Shown piece by piece: positions 1-5,005 of a stretch of DNA of 7,868 bases; positions within the stretch are counted from its first letter, which is position 1; every line of letters begins with the position of its first letter. A model generated the notes under the pieces. The model saw only the letters and a program-made list of their open reading frames with translations, had not been told where the DNA came from and searched no databases. Position numbers and translations under genes: made by a program. Source of the stretch: an uncultured Collinsella sp. Lineage in GTDB: Bacteria > Actinomycetota > Coriobacteriia > Coriobacteriales > Coriobacteriaceae. The stretch is taken from contig CABUHP010000070.1 in assembly GCA_902491415.1 (NCBI GenBank), positions 1 to 7,868 on the forward strand, given 5' to 3'.

Positions 1-281
1 GTGGGCGTGCCCTCCTTGGCACACTCGGTAAAGAACTCGATATAGCGACCGAGCGACACGGCGGAGGTAGACACGCGAGCGCCGGCGCGCATGCGGTCGT
101 AGAACTCCTTAGGGCTCATGCTCGACCAGATATCGTCCGTGCGCTCCTCGCCATCGATGATAAAGGGGAAGCCCAGAATATCGACATCGAGGTTCGCGGC
201 GACCTCGGGGCTAAAGTCGCAGCAGGTATCGACGACGATGCGGCAGCGGTCAGAATGGCCGGTAGATGCAGCCTTGTCCAT
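1..281 (-). CDS. DegV family protein, N-terminal part (runs off the left edge)
   Basis: Only the first 93 residues are in the window. The ATG at 281-279 follows a clear ribosome binding site (AAGGAG, 8 bases upstream). DegV proteins bind a fatty acid and, in Gram-positive bacteria, can hand acyl chains to a fatty acid kinase; that role is family knowledge. The sequence shows the family's N-terminal pattern: a beta strand running into VDTCCDFSPE (residues 17-26, the slot of the usual TDS-type motif), then LGFPFIIDG (36-44), and TSAVS (72-76) where most DegV proteins have TSQPS. The binding Ser/Thr (T72, S73) are kept, with AV replacing QP. The gene follows hpf in the same direction, but a strong terminator lies between them, ending about 19 bases before the start codon. 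Family assignment is fairly safe; the ligand cannot be told. Confidence 0.85.
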   Translation of the reverse strand, partial: MDKAASTGHSDRCRIVVDTCCDFSPEVAANLDVDILGFPFIIDGEERTDDIWSSMSPKEFYDRMRAGARVSTSAVSLGRYIEFFTECAKEGTP

Positions 282-299
282 CAAAGCGACTCCTTACGT

Positions 300-331
300 A
301 AAAAGGCGGCCACCCGCATGGGATGGCCGCC
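300..331 (-). terminator. Rho-independent terminator after hpf
   Basis: On the minus strand GGCGGCCA and TGGCCGCC arms, extended by CCC/GGG with one unpaired base, enclose a 4-nt loop (305-331) and run straight into five T residues (304-300). This is a strong intrinsic terminator for hpf transcripts. The degV ribosome binding site starts at about 297, so the terminator sits inside what would be the degV leader. Confidence 0.85.
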
Positions 332-334
332 AAC

Positions 335-356
335 CGTTAACTCATGCAAGTTAACG
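335..356. repeat. Perfect 7-bp inverted repeat between hpf and its terminator
   Basis: CGTTAAC (335-341) and GTTAACG (350-356) are exact inverted copies separated by 8 bases. They lie just downstream of the hpf stop codon and 3 bases ahead of the terminator hairpin. The stem is AT-rich and has no T-tract of its own, so it is not a second terminator. It could be an operator or an mRNA 3' stem; the sequence does not decide. Confidence 0.5.
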
Positions 357-360
357 TATT

Positions 361-945
361 TTACTCGTCAAGTGTTTCGATGCGGGGCTTGATGATGCCA
401 TATCCACCATTCTTACGGTGATACACCACATTGATGAGACCGGTCGTAGCGTTCTCGAACACGTAGAAGTCGTGGCCGAGCAGATCGGTCTGCACCAGCG
501 CCTGCTCCTCAGTCATCGGGGTGACGTCGATAACCTTCTCGCGGACGAGCAGGTCGTCCTCTTCCTCGGGCAGCAGCAGGTCGGCCAGATCCTCGACGCG
601 CTCGACCGGTGCGACATCCGCTGCGCTGGCACCGCCCTGGCGGTTGTCCACGACCTTGGTCTTGAACTTGCGCAGCTGGCGGGTGACCTTATCGGCGGAG
701 AGATCGATGGCGGCGTACATATCTGCACCGTGCTCGGCAACGCGAATCACCGAACCGCGGGCACGAACCGTAACCTCGACGATTGCCGGGTTGGGGTTCG
801 AGGGGTTCTTCTCATAGCGAAGTACAACGTCGACCGTCATGGGCTCGATATCAAAAACCTTGAGCGCCTCGCCGATCTTCTCATCCACATGCGCACGCAG
901 AGCATCGGTTACCGTCGTCTTGCGTCCAGAAACCTTGATATCCAT
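361..945 (-). CDS. hpf: Ribosome hibernation promoting factor, long form
   Basis: This 194-residue protein has the size and two-domain layout of long HPF (YvyD type), which binds the 30S subunit and drives formation of inactive 100S ribosome dimers in stationary phase. Residues 1-100 are the S30AE fold (MDIKVSGRKTTVTDALR at the start, basic LRKFKTK at 91-97). A variable linker (100-140) holds the acidic stretch LLLPEEEDDLL (123-133). The C-terminal dimerisation domain (142-188) has LLGHDFYVFENATTG (155-169), INVVYHRKNGGYG (171-183) and IIKP. The start at 945 is chosen because it gives the usual N-terminus and has GGAG 6 bases upstream; an in-frame ATG at 1005 would add 20 residues unlike the family and lacks a visible ribosome binding site. 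It is single-gene-like, with a terminator 30 bases downstream; no convincing promoter was identified upstream. Confidence 0.95.
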   Translation of the reverse strand: MDIKVSGRKTTVTDALRAHVDEKIGEALKVFDIEPMTVDVVLRYEKNPSNPNPAIVEVTVRARGSVIRVAEHGADMYAAIDLSADKVTRQLRKFKTKVVDNRQGGASAADVAPVERVEDLADLLLPEEEDDLLVREKVIDVTPMTEEQALVQTDLLGHDFYVFENATTGLINVVYHRKNGGYGIIKPRIETLDE

Positions 946-1162
946 ACGTGGCTCCAATCTGCCTCGGGGACTTACTGTACTGGCTATGTACCCATTGCCG
1001 TGCATTTAATCACGCGGATTCCTAAAGACCCGAATAACGATTGCTTGATACCGCATACCGAAGTCTCGCACTTTTCTGTGGCAAAGTGCGCTATAGGAGG
1101 GGGCCGACGGCTTTGTATTTGGTCCCGAAAATTGGCTTTGACCTGCTGATTTTATTGGGATG
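946..1162. other. Intergenic region upstream of hpf
   Basis: This stretch should contain the hpf promoter, since a terminator closes the previous transcript at 1163-1196. I found no good -10/-35 pair on the minus strand. It does contain the perfect 8-bp inverted repeat at 1067-1090. A 75-codon open frame on the minus strand (1233-1006) spans the terminator and has no recognisable product, so I do not call it. Confidence 0.5.
1067..1090. repeat. Perfect 8-bp inverted repeat upstream of hpf
   Basis: CGCACTTT (1067-1074) and AAAGTGCG (1083-1090) are exact inverted copies with an 8-base spacer, centred about 134 bases upstream of the hpf start. No T-tract follows on either strand, so it is not an intrinsic terminator. 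Its shape fits a dimeric repressor or activator site for hpf, or a 5' leader stem; this is inference. Confidence 0.45.
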
Positions 1163-1196
1163 AAAAAGCCGGGCTCCCCCATCGGGGAAGCCCGGC
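1163..1196 (-). terminator. Rho-independent terminator after the solute-binding lipoprotein gene
   Basis: On the minus strand GCCGGGCT arms plus CCCC/GGGG (one bulged A) form a GC-rich hairpin at 1168-1196, directly followed by five T residues (1167-1163). It lies 67 bases past the stop codon of the lipoprotein gene and separates it from hpf. Confidence 0.85.
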
Positions 1197-1262
1197 AGTG
1201 CGTGTTGAAACCGTGAAGAAGTGTCCTTTCCAACGTATAGGAGACGCCACCCCTAGCAATAA

Positions 1263-2270
1263 CTAGCTATTGAGTTTGTTAATGTCGTCGTCGGTGATGG
1301 TGCCTTCCTGGCTGGACGAGTTGTCCTCGGAGGATGCGGTCTCATTGTTGGAATCGGAGGGCTCGCTGCCGGAGGACGTGGTCTCACTGGACTCAGAGTC
1401 GCCCGGCTGCACGTTAGCGCCCGAAACCGTCTTAGTGGTGAGGTCGTAGGGCATCCTGCCATACCAGACGCAGTGGACCGCCTCGAGCGTGCCGTCGGCC
1501 GTAATACCGTCGAGGGCATCGCTCACGGCACGGCACAGTTCGTCATTGGACGAGAGGCCCGCAACACCAAGCGTCGAGGGCGCCTCGAGCGCACCGACAT
1601 AGGAGATCTCGCTCATCAGGCGTGCAAGGTAGCCGCCGGCCGTGAAGTCGCAGATCACATAGTCGACCTCGCCGGACTCGAGCGCCTCAAAGCACTCGTT
1701 GATGTTGGAGTAGGTCTTTTGGTTGGCGGTGATGCTCTGCTTAGCAAGCGCCTCCTGCGAGGCCGAGGACATCTGAACGCCCAGGGTGGACGTGTTAAGG
1801 GTATCGGTGGAAACGCTTAGCGACCCACCATCGTTAGTTTTACCGAACACGGAAGTGGCATCGTACAGGCAGGTGCCGAGCGAGCTAATGTCCCCGTCCG
1901 TGGAGTTAATCTCGCCGATAAAGATATCGGCCTTTTTGTCGCCGAGCGCGGAATCTGCCGAGGACGCATCGACAAAGGCGACCTTAAGGCCCATGCGGCT
2001 TGCGAGGGCGCGGGCGGCGTCAACCGCATACCCCGTGAGCTCGCCGTCGGCGTCCTGCATGGCCTGCGGCGCATCGGAAGTATCGAGGGCAACCGTCAGG
2101 GTTCCGGGAGTGACCAGGGCATCGTCCGACACCGCCGGCGTGACGGTCTCGTACTCGATCTGGTCGATCGTGGGAGTCGTGAACGTAGACAGCGGGTTGA
2201 ACGCGCATCCGCTCAGGCCCAAAACGGCAATGACCGCTGCGGTCCCAGCACCTAACCGAGCCGCGTGCAT
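1263..2270 (-). CDS. Solute-binding lipoprotein, SBP_bac_3-like, with acidic Ser-rich tail
   Basis: The 335-residue product looks like an extracellular amino-acid-type solute-binding protein (family 3) anchored as a lipoprotein. Residues 1-21 are a signal peptide with lipobox LSGC (lipidated Cys22). The family pattern follows: GTLTVALDTSDAP (56-68), DGELTGYAVDAARALASRMGL (75-95), KADIFIGEINST (113-124), the second-lobe start LGVQMSSASQE (163-173) and GEVDYVICDF (200-209). Residues 285-325 form a low-complexity tail rich in Ser, Glu, Asp and Thr, unusual for this family. The start at 2270 is preferred because AGGGG lies exactly 7 bases upstream, the spacing also used by ricT, comF and the nuclease-fold gene here; an ATG at 2288 would add six residues and keep the signal peptide. 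No permease or ATPase gene adjoins it, so the ligand and partner transporter are unknown. A promoter about 340 bases upstream and a terminator downstream suggest a monocistronic unit. Confidence 0.85.
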   Translation of the reverse strand: MHAARLGAGTAAVIAVLGLSGCAFNPLSTFTTPTIDQIEYETVTPAVSDDALVTPGTLTVALDTSDAPQAMQDADGELTGYAVDAARALASRMGLKVAFVDASSADSALGDKKADIFIGEINSTDGDISSLGTCLYDATSVFGKTNDGGSLSVSTDTLNTSTLGVQMSSASQEALAKQSITANQKTYSNINECFEALESGEVDYVICDFTAGGYLARLMSEISYVGALEAPSTLGVAGLSSNDELCRAVSDALDGITADGTLEAVHCVWYGRMPYDLTTKTVSGANVQPGDSESSETTSSGSEPSDSNNETASSEDNSSSQEGTITDDDINKLNS

Positions 2271-2277
2271 CAAGCTG

Positions 2278-2282
2278 CCCCT
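2278..2282 (-). promoter_or_regulatory. Ribosome binding site deciding the lipoprotein start
   Basis: AGGGG on the minus strand (2282-2278) lies 7 bases before the ATG at 2270. The competing ATG at 2288 has only weak purine runs upstream, so this site favours the shorter protein. Confidence 0.65.
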
Positions 2283-2522
2283 CACCATGTCCACTACCCT
2301 GCCTTCTGTGTCGTATACGATCCGTGCGTTGCGCGGAATATCAGATTGTTCCCACCAGCTGACCTGGTATTTGACCCCACACTTGCGCACCGGGGTGTTT
2401 GCTCGGGAGGCCGCAGCCACCTTCACGACTGACCCGCTCGCCCGCGAGGCGGTATTGCCCCAAAGAAAGTAGAACGGACGGTGCGGCTTACATCTAGGAC
2501 GCGCCATGATCGCGCCGCGCGC

Positions 2523-2556
2523 ACGCGGTCGCTTACGTGGATCCCTTTGACCGCGT
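2523..2556 (-). other. Perfect 8-bp stem-loop in the lipoprotein leader
   Basis: On the transcribed (minus) strand ACGCGGTC (2556-2549) pairs exactly with GACCGCGT (2530-2523) around an 18-nt loop. It lies about 60 bases into the predicted transcript and follows a smaller GGACGG/CCGTCC stem at 2570-2590. The GGACGG segment can also pair with CCGTCCG at about 2474-2481, so alternative folds exist. A regulatory role is speculation. Confidence 0.45.
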
Positions 2557-2619
2557 CTGTCTTGGACTAGGACGGGCATTTCGTCCGTCCGCAACCACAG
2601 CCTGGTAGGAACGAAGCGC

Positions 2620-2648
2620 ATTATAGCTAAGTTCAAGCTAAAGTTTAA
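2620..2648 (-). promoter_or_regulatory. Sigma-A-type promoter for the lipoprotein gene
   Basis: On the minus strand TTAAAC (2648-2643) and a consensus TATAAT (2625-2620) are separated by 17 bases, in an AT-rich patch that stands out from its GC-rich surroundings. Predicted transcription start is near 2613. The only gene downstream on this strand is the solute-binding lipoprotein. Confidence 0.7.
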
Positions 2649-2697
2649 GGTTAGGGGCGTCATTCGCATCGCGAGTACAGATTTCGCAGGTCGAAGC

Positions 2698-2768
2698 GGG
2701 CCGTTCGTGGCCCCGTGAAGCCCGGAGCTCCCCTGCGGGGAGCTCCGGGGCACCCGTCTCAGGGTGCC
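2698..2768. other. Cluster of three consecutive hairpins
   Basis: Three inverted repeats lie one after another: GGGCC/GGCCC (2698-2713), a perfect 13-bp stem CCCGGAGCTCCCC with a 3-nt loop (2721-2749), and GGCACCC/GGGTGCC with a 6-nt loop (2749-2768). The middle one is as stable as a terminator stem, but neither strand has a real T-tract after it (minus strand continues CTTCAC). They might end or process transcripts arriving from the comF operon. Confidence 0.6.
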
Positions 2769-2769
2769 G

Positions 2770-2816
2770 TGTGCAAAAAACGGCAAATATGAGTACTGTC
2801 ACCAATTTAGTAGCAG
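2770..2816 (+). repeat. Left terminal inverted repeat
   Basis: The left arm pairs with 2986-2940. Its inner part (2797-2816) contains an imperfect dyad of its own, a degraded version of the one in the right arm. Confidence 0.8.
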
Positions 2817-2860
2817 CGTATTACCGCCTCACGAGCCCTTTTTGAGTTCCGCACAGCCTG

Positions 2861-2872
2861 CTTGGCGCCAAG
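2861..2872. repeat. Perfect 12-bp palindrome near the element centre
   Basis: CTTGGCGCCAAG is its own reverse complement and lies a few bases from the symmetry centre (2878) of the inverted-repeat element. It could be a protein-binding site or chance. Confidence 0.4.
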
Positions 2873-2939
2873 ATATTCCACATTCGTTTATTATCTCTTC
2901 GCTGAATCCAGATTATCGGCCCAAGTTTCTTTGTTTTTG

Positions 2940-2986
2940 CTGTCACTAATCTAGTAACAGTACTCATATTTGCCGTTTTTTGTACA
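2940..2986 (-). repeat. Right terminal inverted repeat
   Basis: The right arm is the inverted copy of 2770-2816. Its inner 21 bases (2940-2960) form a near-perfect dyad: CTGTCACTA and TAGTAACAG around ATC, with one mismatch. It ends 35 bases after the stop codon of the nuclease-fold gene. Confidence 0.8.
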
Positions 2987-3021
2987 GAGTATATAAACAG
3001 ACCCCCTATAAAGCCATAGTT

Positions 3022-4131
3022 TTACGCTGGTTTGAGCCCAAAGCACGCTCGGAGCGTATTCAGCAGAGCATCTTGCCTCTTTCGACGAGCCTCTACGCGA
3101 TTCTGATATCGCTTACCCATACGCTGGTGGATGCGCCATGCGAGTGCTTCCATCGCTTCCATGTCACAGAGCATTTCGTTGTTGACCGTCGCGACCTCGA
3201 TTCCCATAGTAATCAAGCCCGTGTTGCGCTTTTCATCATGGATACGTCCCCTCCGGGAGGAATGACCCAGCTCACCGTTGTATTCCAGGTCAAACCGGGC
3301 TGCTTCCTGATACGCATCGCAAACTGCATGCGGCATCCCCGAGATTGCCTGCGCGCGGTCATCGAACTCAATCTTGTAGTCGGTCTTAAAGGGACCGCAG
3401 GCAAATCCGCCATAGGAAAACGGAAGCGAAAACAGAGCGAGCATGATGCACTCCATGGGCGAGCGCAAGTTTTCTGACAAGTAGGGACACAGACGCTGCA
3501 GTTTTTTGGCCGCATTCCCCTTGCATACCGCGAGGTAATCTGCCAGGCGATCGGGCGTCAGCACCGGCTCGACTTCAAAGTAGCCCACGTCTGCCGGTTG
3601 ATCCTTGTCCTTTGCAAGTCTATTCGCAACAGGCGAGGTGTAGGGAGGCAGATACTTCCCGCGATCGCTCAGTGAAATCTTGGAACACAGTTCCTGGGCC
3701 AGGGCAAACCCCTGGATACAGCCGACCTCGCGGGCGACGGCAACACAAAGGGCCTCGGGAGATAGGCTGTACACCCCCGGTTCTACCTCTAAAATCGAGC
3801 CGGCGGGCAACCCGGAACACACGGACCAGCCCACGTCAGGCATGCGGCGGCGCTGCGCCGCAGATCCCACCAGCAAGCACAGATCTTCTTGCACCTCGCC
3901 GCTTGCGGCCCCAATCCGCACCAAGTCGGGAAGATAGATGTCCTCGGTCGAGGGCGACGACGTGCGCAGCACATGGCGCTCTTCATCGGGATCAAGGTCC
4001 CTCCAGCTTATGTAGCCCATCTGCCGGCGCTCGGAGCGCATCATGCGTAGCGCCGAGGCGCCTTTTAGGATTACGGAAGCCGCTATCTGTTCGCTTGTCG
4101 GCTCGTTGCGCCGCTCAATCTTCACTGCCAC
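3022..4131 (-). CDS. Uncharacterised protein with Vsr/DUF559-like nuclease-fold C-terminus
   Basis: I do not recognise a named gene. The 369-residue product starts at GTG 4131, 10 bases after comF, with AGGGG 7 bases upstream overlapping the comF stop, so it should be cotranscribed and probably translationally coupled. Residues 100-150 (CSGLPAGSILEVEPGVYSLS, then the ELCS segment) resemble the middle part of a recurrent Coriobacteriia hypothetical family that I recall as AbiEi-like. Residues 224-320 look like a Vsr/DUF559-type PD-(D/E)XK fold: SPMEC (224-228, Glu227), GGFACGP (241-247), Asp272, ARFDLEYNGELGH (278-290) where the common form is vEyDG..H, and HDEKRNTGLITMGIEV (298-313) matching D..R...L...G. 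The usual (D/E)XK lysine appears as Asn285, as in many members with E-x-D/N. The basic C-terminus (340-353, Arg/Lys-rich) might bind nucleic acid. Codon choice looks somewhat more AT-rich than in comF, consistent with an accessory gene. Nuclease activity is not established. Confidence 0.75.
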   Translation of the reverse strand: MAVKIERRNEPTSEQIAASVILKGASALRMMRSERRQMGYISWRDLDPDEERHVLRTSSPSTEDIYLPDLVRIGAASGEVQEDLCLLVGSAAQRRRMPDVGWSVCSGLPAGSILEVEPGVYSLSPEALCVAVAREVGCIQGFALAQELCSKISLSDRGKYLPPYTSPVANRLAKDKDQPADVGYFEVEPVLTPDRLADYLAVCKGNAAKKLQRLCPYLSENLRSPMECIMLALFSLPFSYGGFACGPFKTDYKIEFDDRAQAISGMPHAVCDAYQEAARFDLEYNGELGHSSRRGRIHDEKRNTGLITMGIEVATVNNEMLCDMEAMEALAWRIHQRMGKRYQNRVEARRKRQDALLNTLRACFGLKPA

Positions 4132-4138
4132 AAAACCA

Positions 4139-4143
4139 CCCCT
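4139..4143 (-). promoter_or_regulatory. Ribosome binding site embedded in the comF stop codon
   Basis: AGGGG (4143-4139) overlaps the comF stop TAG (4144-4142) and lies 7 bases before GTG 4131. It decides the non-ATG start of the nuclease-fold gene and suggests translational coupling. Confidence 0.6.
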
Positions 4144-4948
4144 ACCAAACGCGTGCGATAGCGAGACCATCGACTGCCGCGGCGCCGGCACGCTTGAGCT
4201 CCGCCGAGGCCGCTGCCATGGTCGCGCCCGTGGTAATGACATCGTCGACGAGCAGCAGGCGGCGGCCGCGCACATCCTCGACCGTCTCGTACATACCCCG
4301 AGCGTGTTCCCGGCGCTCATCGCGACCGAGCTCGCGCTGGTCACCATGGCCGTACTTAACGAGGGCGTCGAGCAGGGGAACACCCGACAGCTCGCAAAAT
4401 GGACGCGCAATAGCCTCCATATGATCAAAACCACGCCGCCGAAACGCTGCCGCCGTCGCAGGCACAAACACCACCGCATCCGCACCGGACAGCACACCTC
4501 CATAGCGATCGGGCGCTACGACCTGGGCATGCAGGGCGGTGTCGTAGAGCAGCTCCGCCAGATACGGAGCCAGACGTCGCTCGCCCGCATCCTTGTACGC
4601 TTTAATGATGCGCGGCAGCGGATGCGCATAGACGGCGCACGCCAGGCAGCGGTCGAGCGCCTCCGTCATTGCCGAGGACATGCCCTCGACCGAACACTCG
4701 GTGCACAGCAAATCCCCAAACGGGGCGCCACATCGGATGCAGCTATGGCACGGATCGATGAGCGCGAGCGATGCCAGACAATCCTGGCAGATCAACGCAC
4801 CGGAACGCTCGCAGCCAGCGCATCGCGTGGGCGACAATGCCTCGAGCGCCTCGCGTGCCACCCGCTCGGCAAACGGTAGCAATTCGTCCGCAAACGGTAG
4901 GGCACCGGCACCCTGCAGACGGCTCAATATGTTCAGATGGCTCTTCAA
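4142..4948 (-). CDS. comF: ComF family protein (phosphoribosyltransferase-like, DNA uptake)
   Basis: This 268-residue protein has the ComF layout. An N-terminal zinc-binding region carries paired cysteines (43/46, 54/57, 67/70/73, 82/85), with a further pair at 101/104. The type I phosphoribosyltransferase-like domain has VPATAAAFRRRGFDHMEAIA (162-181), equivalent to the family's VP..r.r.RGFNq..la, and the PRPP-binding loop LLLVDDVITTGAT (231-243). ComF is required for natural transformation in several bacteria, acting on incoming single-stranded DNA, but homologues are widespread in species not known to be competent. The start is TTG 4948: GGGAGGG ends 7 bases upstream and the reading starts just before the normal N-terminus. 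That binding site lies inside a strong hairpin. The gene follows ricT at 102 bases and is followed after 10 bases by the nuclease-fold gene. Confidence 0.9.
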   Translation of the reverse strand: MKSHLNILSRLQGAGALPFADELLPFAERVAREALEALSPTRCAGCERSGALICQDCLASLALIDPCHSCIRCGAPFGDLLCTECSVEGMSSAMTEALDRCLACAVYAHPLPRIIKAYKDAGERRLAPYLAELLYDTALHAQVVAPDRYGGVLSGADAVVFVPATAAAFRRRGFDHMEAIARPFCELSGVPLLDALVKYGHGDQRELGRDERREHARGMYETVEDVRGRRLLLVDDVITTGATMAAASAELKRAGAAAVDGLAIARVW

Positions 4949-4951
4949 GAC

Positions 4952-4987
4952 ACAACCCTCCCTACGTTCGGTCGCAGGGAGGGTTGT
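4952..4987 (-). promoter_or_regulatory. Hairpin sequestering the comF ribosome binding site
   Basis: In the comF-sense RNA, ACAACCCUCCCU (4987-4976) pairs without mismatch with AGGGAGGGUUGU (4963-4952); GCG/CGU with one G-U wobble extends the stem to 15 bp around the loop ACCGAA. The wobble closes only in the comF-sense strand. The 3' arm contains the comF Shine-Dalgarno sequence (AGGGAGGG, 4963-4956), leaving only 3 bases before the TTG start. No T-tract follows, so a terminator is unlikely. It could keep comF translation low or make it conditional. Confidence 0.65.
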
Positions 4988-5005
4988 TGATTCGGCGCTA
5001 TGATA

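Larger units (their letters stand above)
2271..2613 (-). other. Long leader (about 340 nt) of the lipoprotein gene
   Basis: If transcription starts about 7 bases past the -10 at 2620-2625, the lipoprotein mRNA has an unusually long leader. The reading frame is open through it into the gene, with ATG codons at 2580, 2507 and 2288, but the upstream ones lack a good ribosome binding site, the codons include many AGA, AGG, CGA, ACA and GTA unlike neighbouring genes, and the signal peptide would become internal. I therefore call it untranslated. It holds stems such as ACGCGGTC/GACCGCGT (2523-2556), GGACGG/CCGTCC (2570-2590) and a CTCG/CGAG-based hairpin near 2430. I recognise no known riboswitch class. 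Confidence 0.5.
2770..2986. mobile_element. MITE-like 217-bp element with 47-bp terminal inverted repeats
   Basis: The ends 2770-2816 and 2940-2986 are inverted copies: 26 bp are identical without a break (2774-2799 against 2957-2982), the outer 4 bp have one mismatch, and the inner 17 bp share 10 positions. Each arm reads from outside C, six A, then CGGCAAATATGAGTACTGT. The 123-bp interior is visibly AT-richer than the neighbouring genes, carries a 12-bp palindrome near its centre and encodes no believable protein. No clear target-site duplication is visible. The layout fits a non-autonomous, MITE-like insertion or an intergenic palindromic repeat unit; alternatively it is two divergent copies of a regulatory motif. 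Calling it mobile is inference because no second copy is in the window. Confidence 0.55.

Noticed and set aside
1072..1086. TGCCACAGAAAA on the minus strand, as in the RNase P RNA core
   Set aside because: The match is 12 bases only; the other universal RNase P segments and the overall fold are absent.
418..1149. 243-codon plus-strand open frame opposite hpf
   Set aside because: It is a mirror of the well-supported hpf gene on the other strand; long antisense frames are expected in GC-rich DNA.
1006..1233. 75-codon open frame on the minus strand before hpf
   Set aside because: It runs through the terminator at 1163-1196, has no good ribosome binding site and resembles no protein family.
2430..2460. 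TACCGCC segment in the lipoprotein leader, as a T-box hint
   Set aside because: The UGGN anticodon-acceptor pairing motif and the stem I signatures are not present, and the gene is not an aminoacyl-tRNA or biosynthesis gene.
1786..2472. 228-codon plus-strand open frame opposite the lipoprotein gene
   Set aside because: Antisense shadow of a gene with a clear signal peptide and family motifs; no independent evidence.
2749..2768. CTGAGA in a hairpin loop, plus ATCTGGAT and CAGCGAAG fragments near 2900-2925, as in TPP riboswitches
   Set aside because: The pieces are in the wrong spacing and the rest of the THI element is missing.
2764..2949. 61-codon open frame on the plus strand inside the inverted-repeat element
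   Set aside because: It spans the left arm and interior with no ribosome binding site, and the composition does not look like a protein.
4043..4879. 278-codon plus-strand open frame opposite comF
   Set aside because: Antisense shadow of comF, whose zinc cysteines and PRPP loop are unmistakable.
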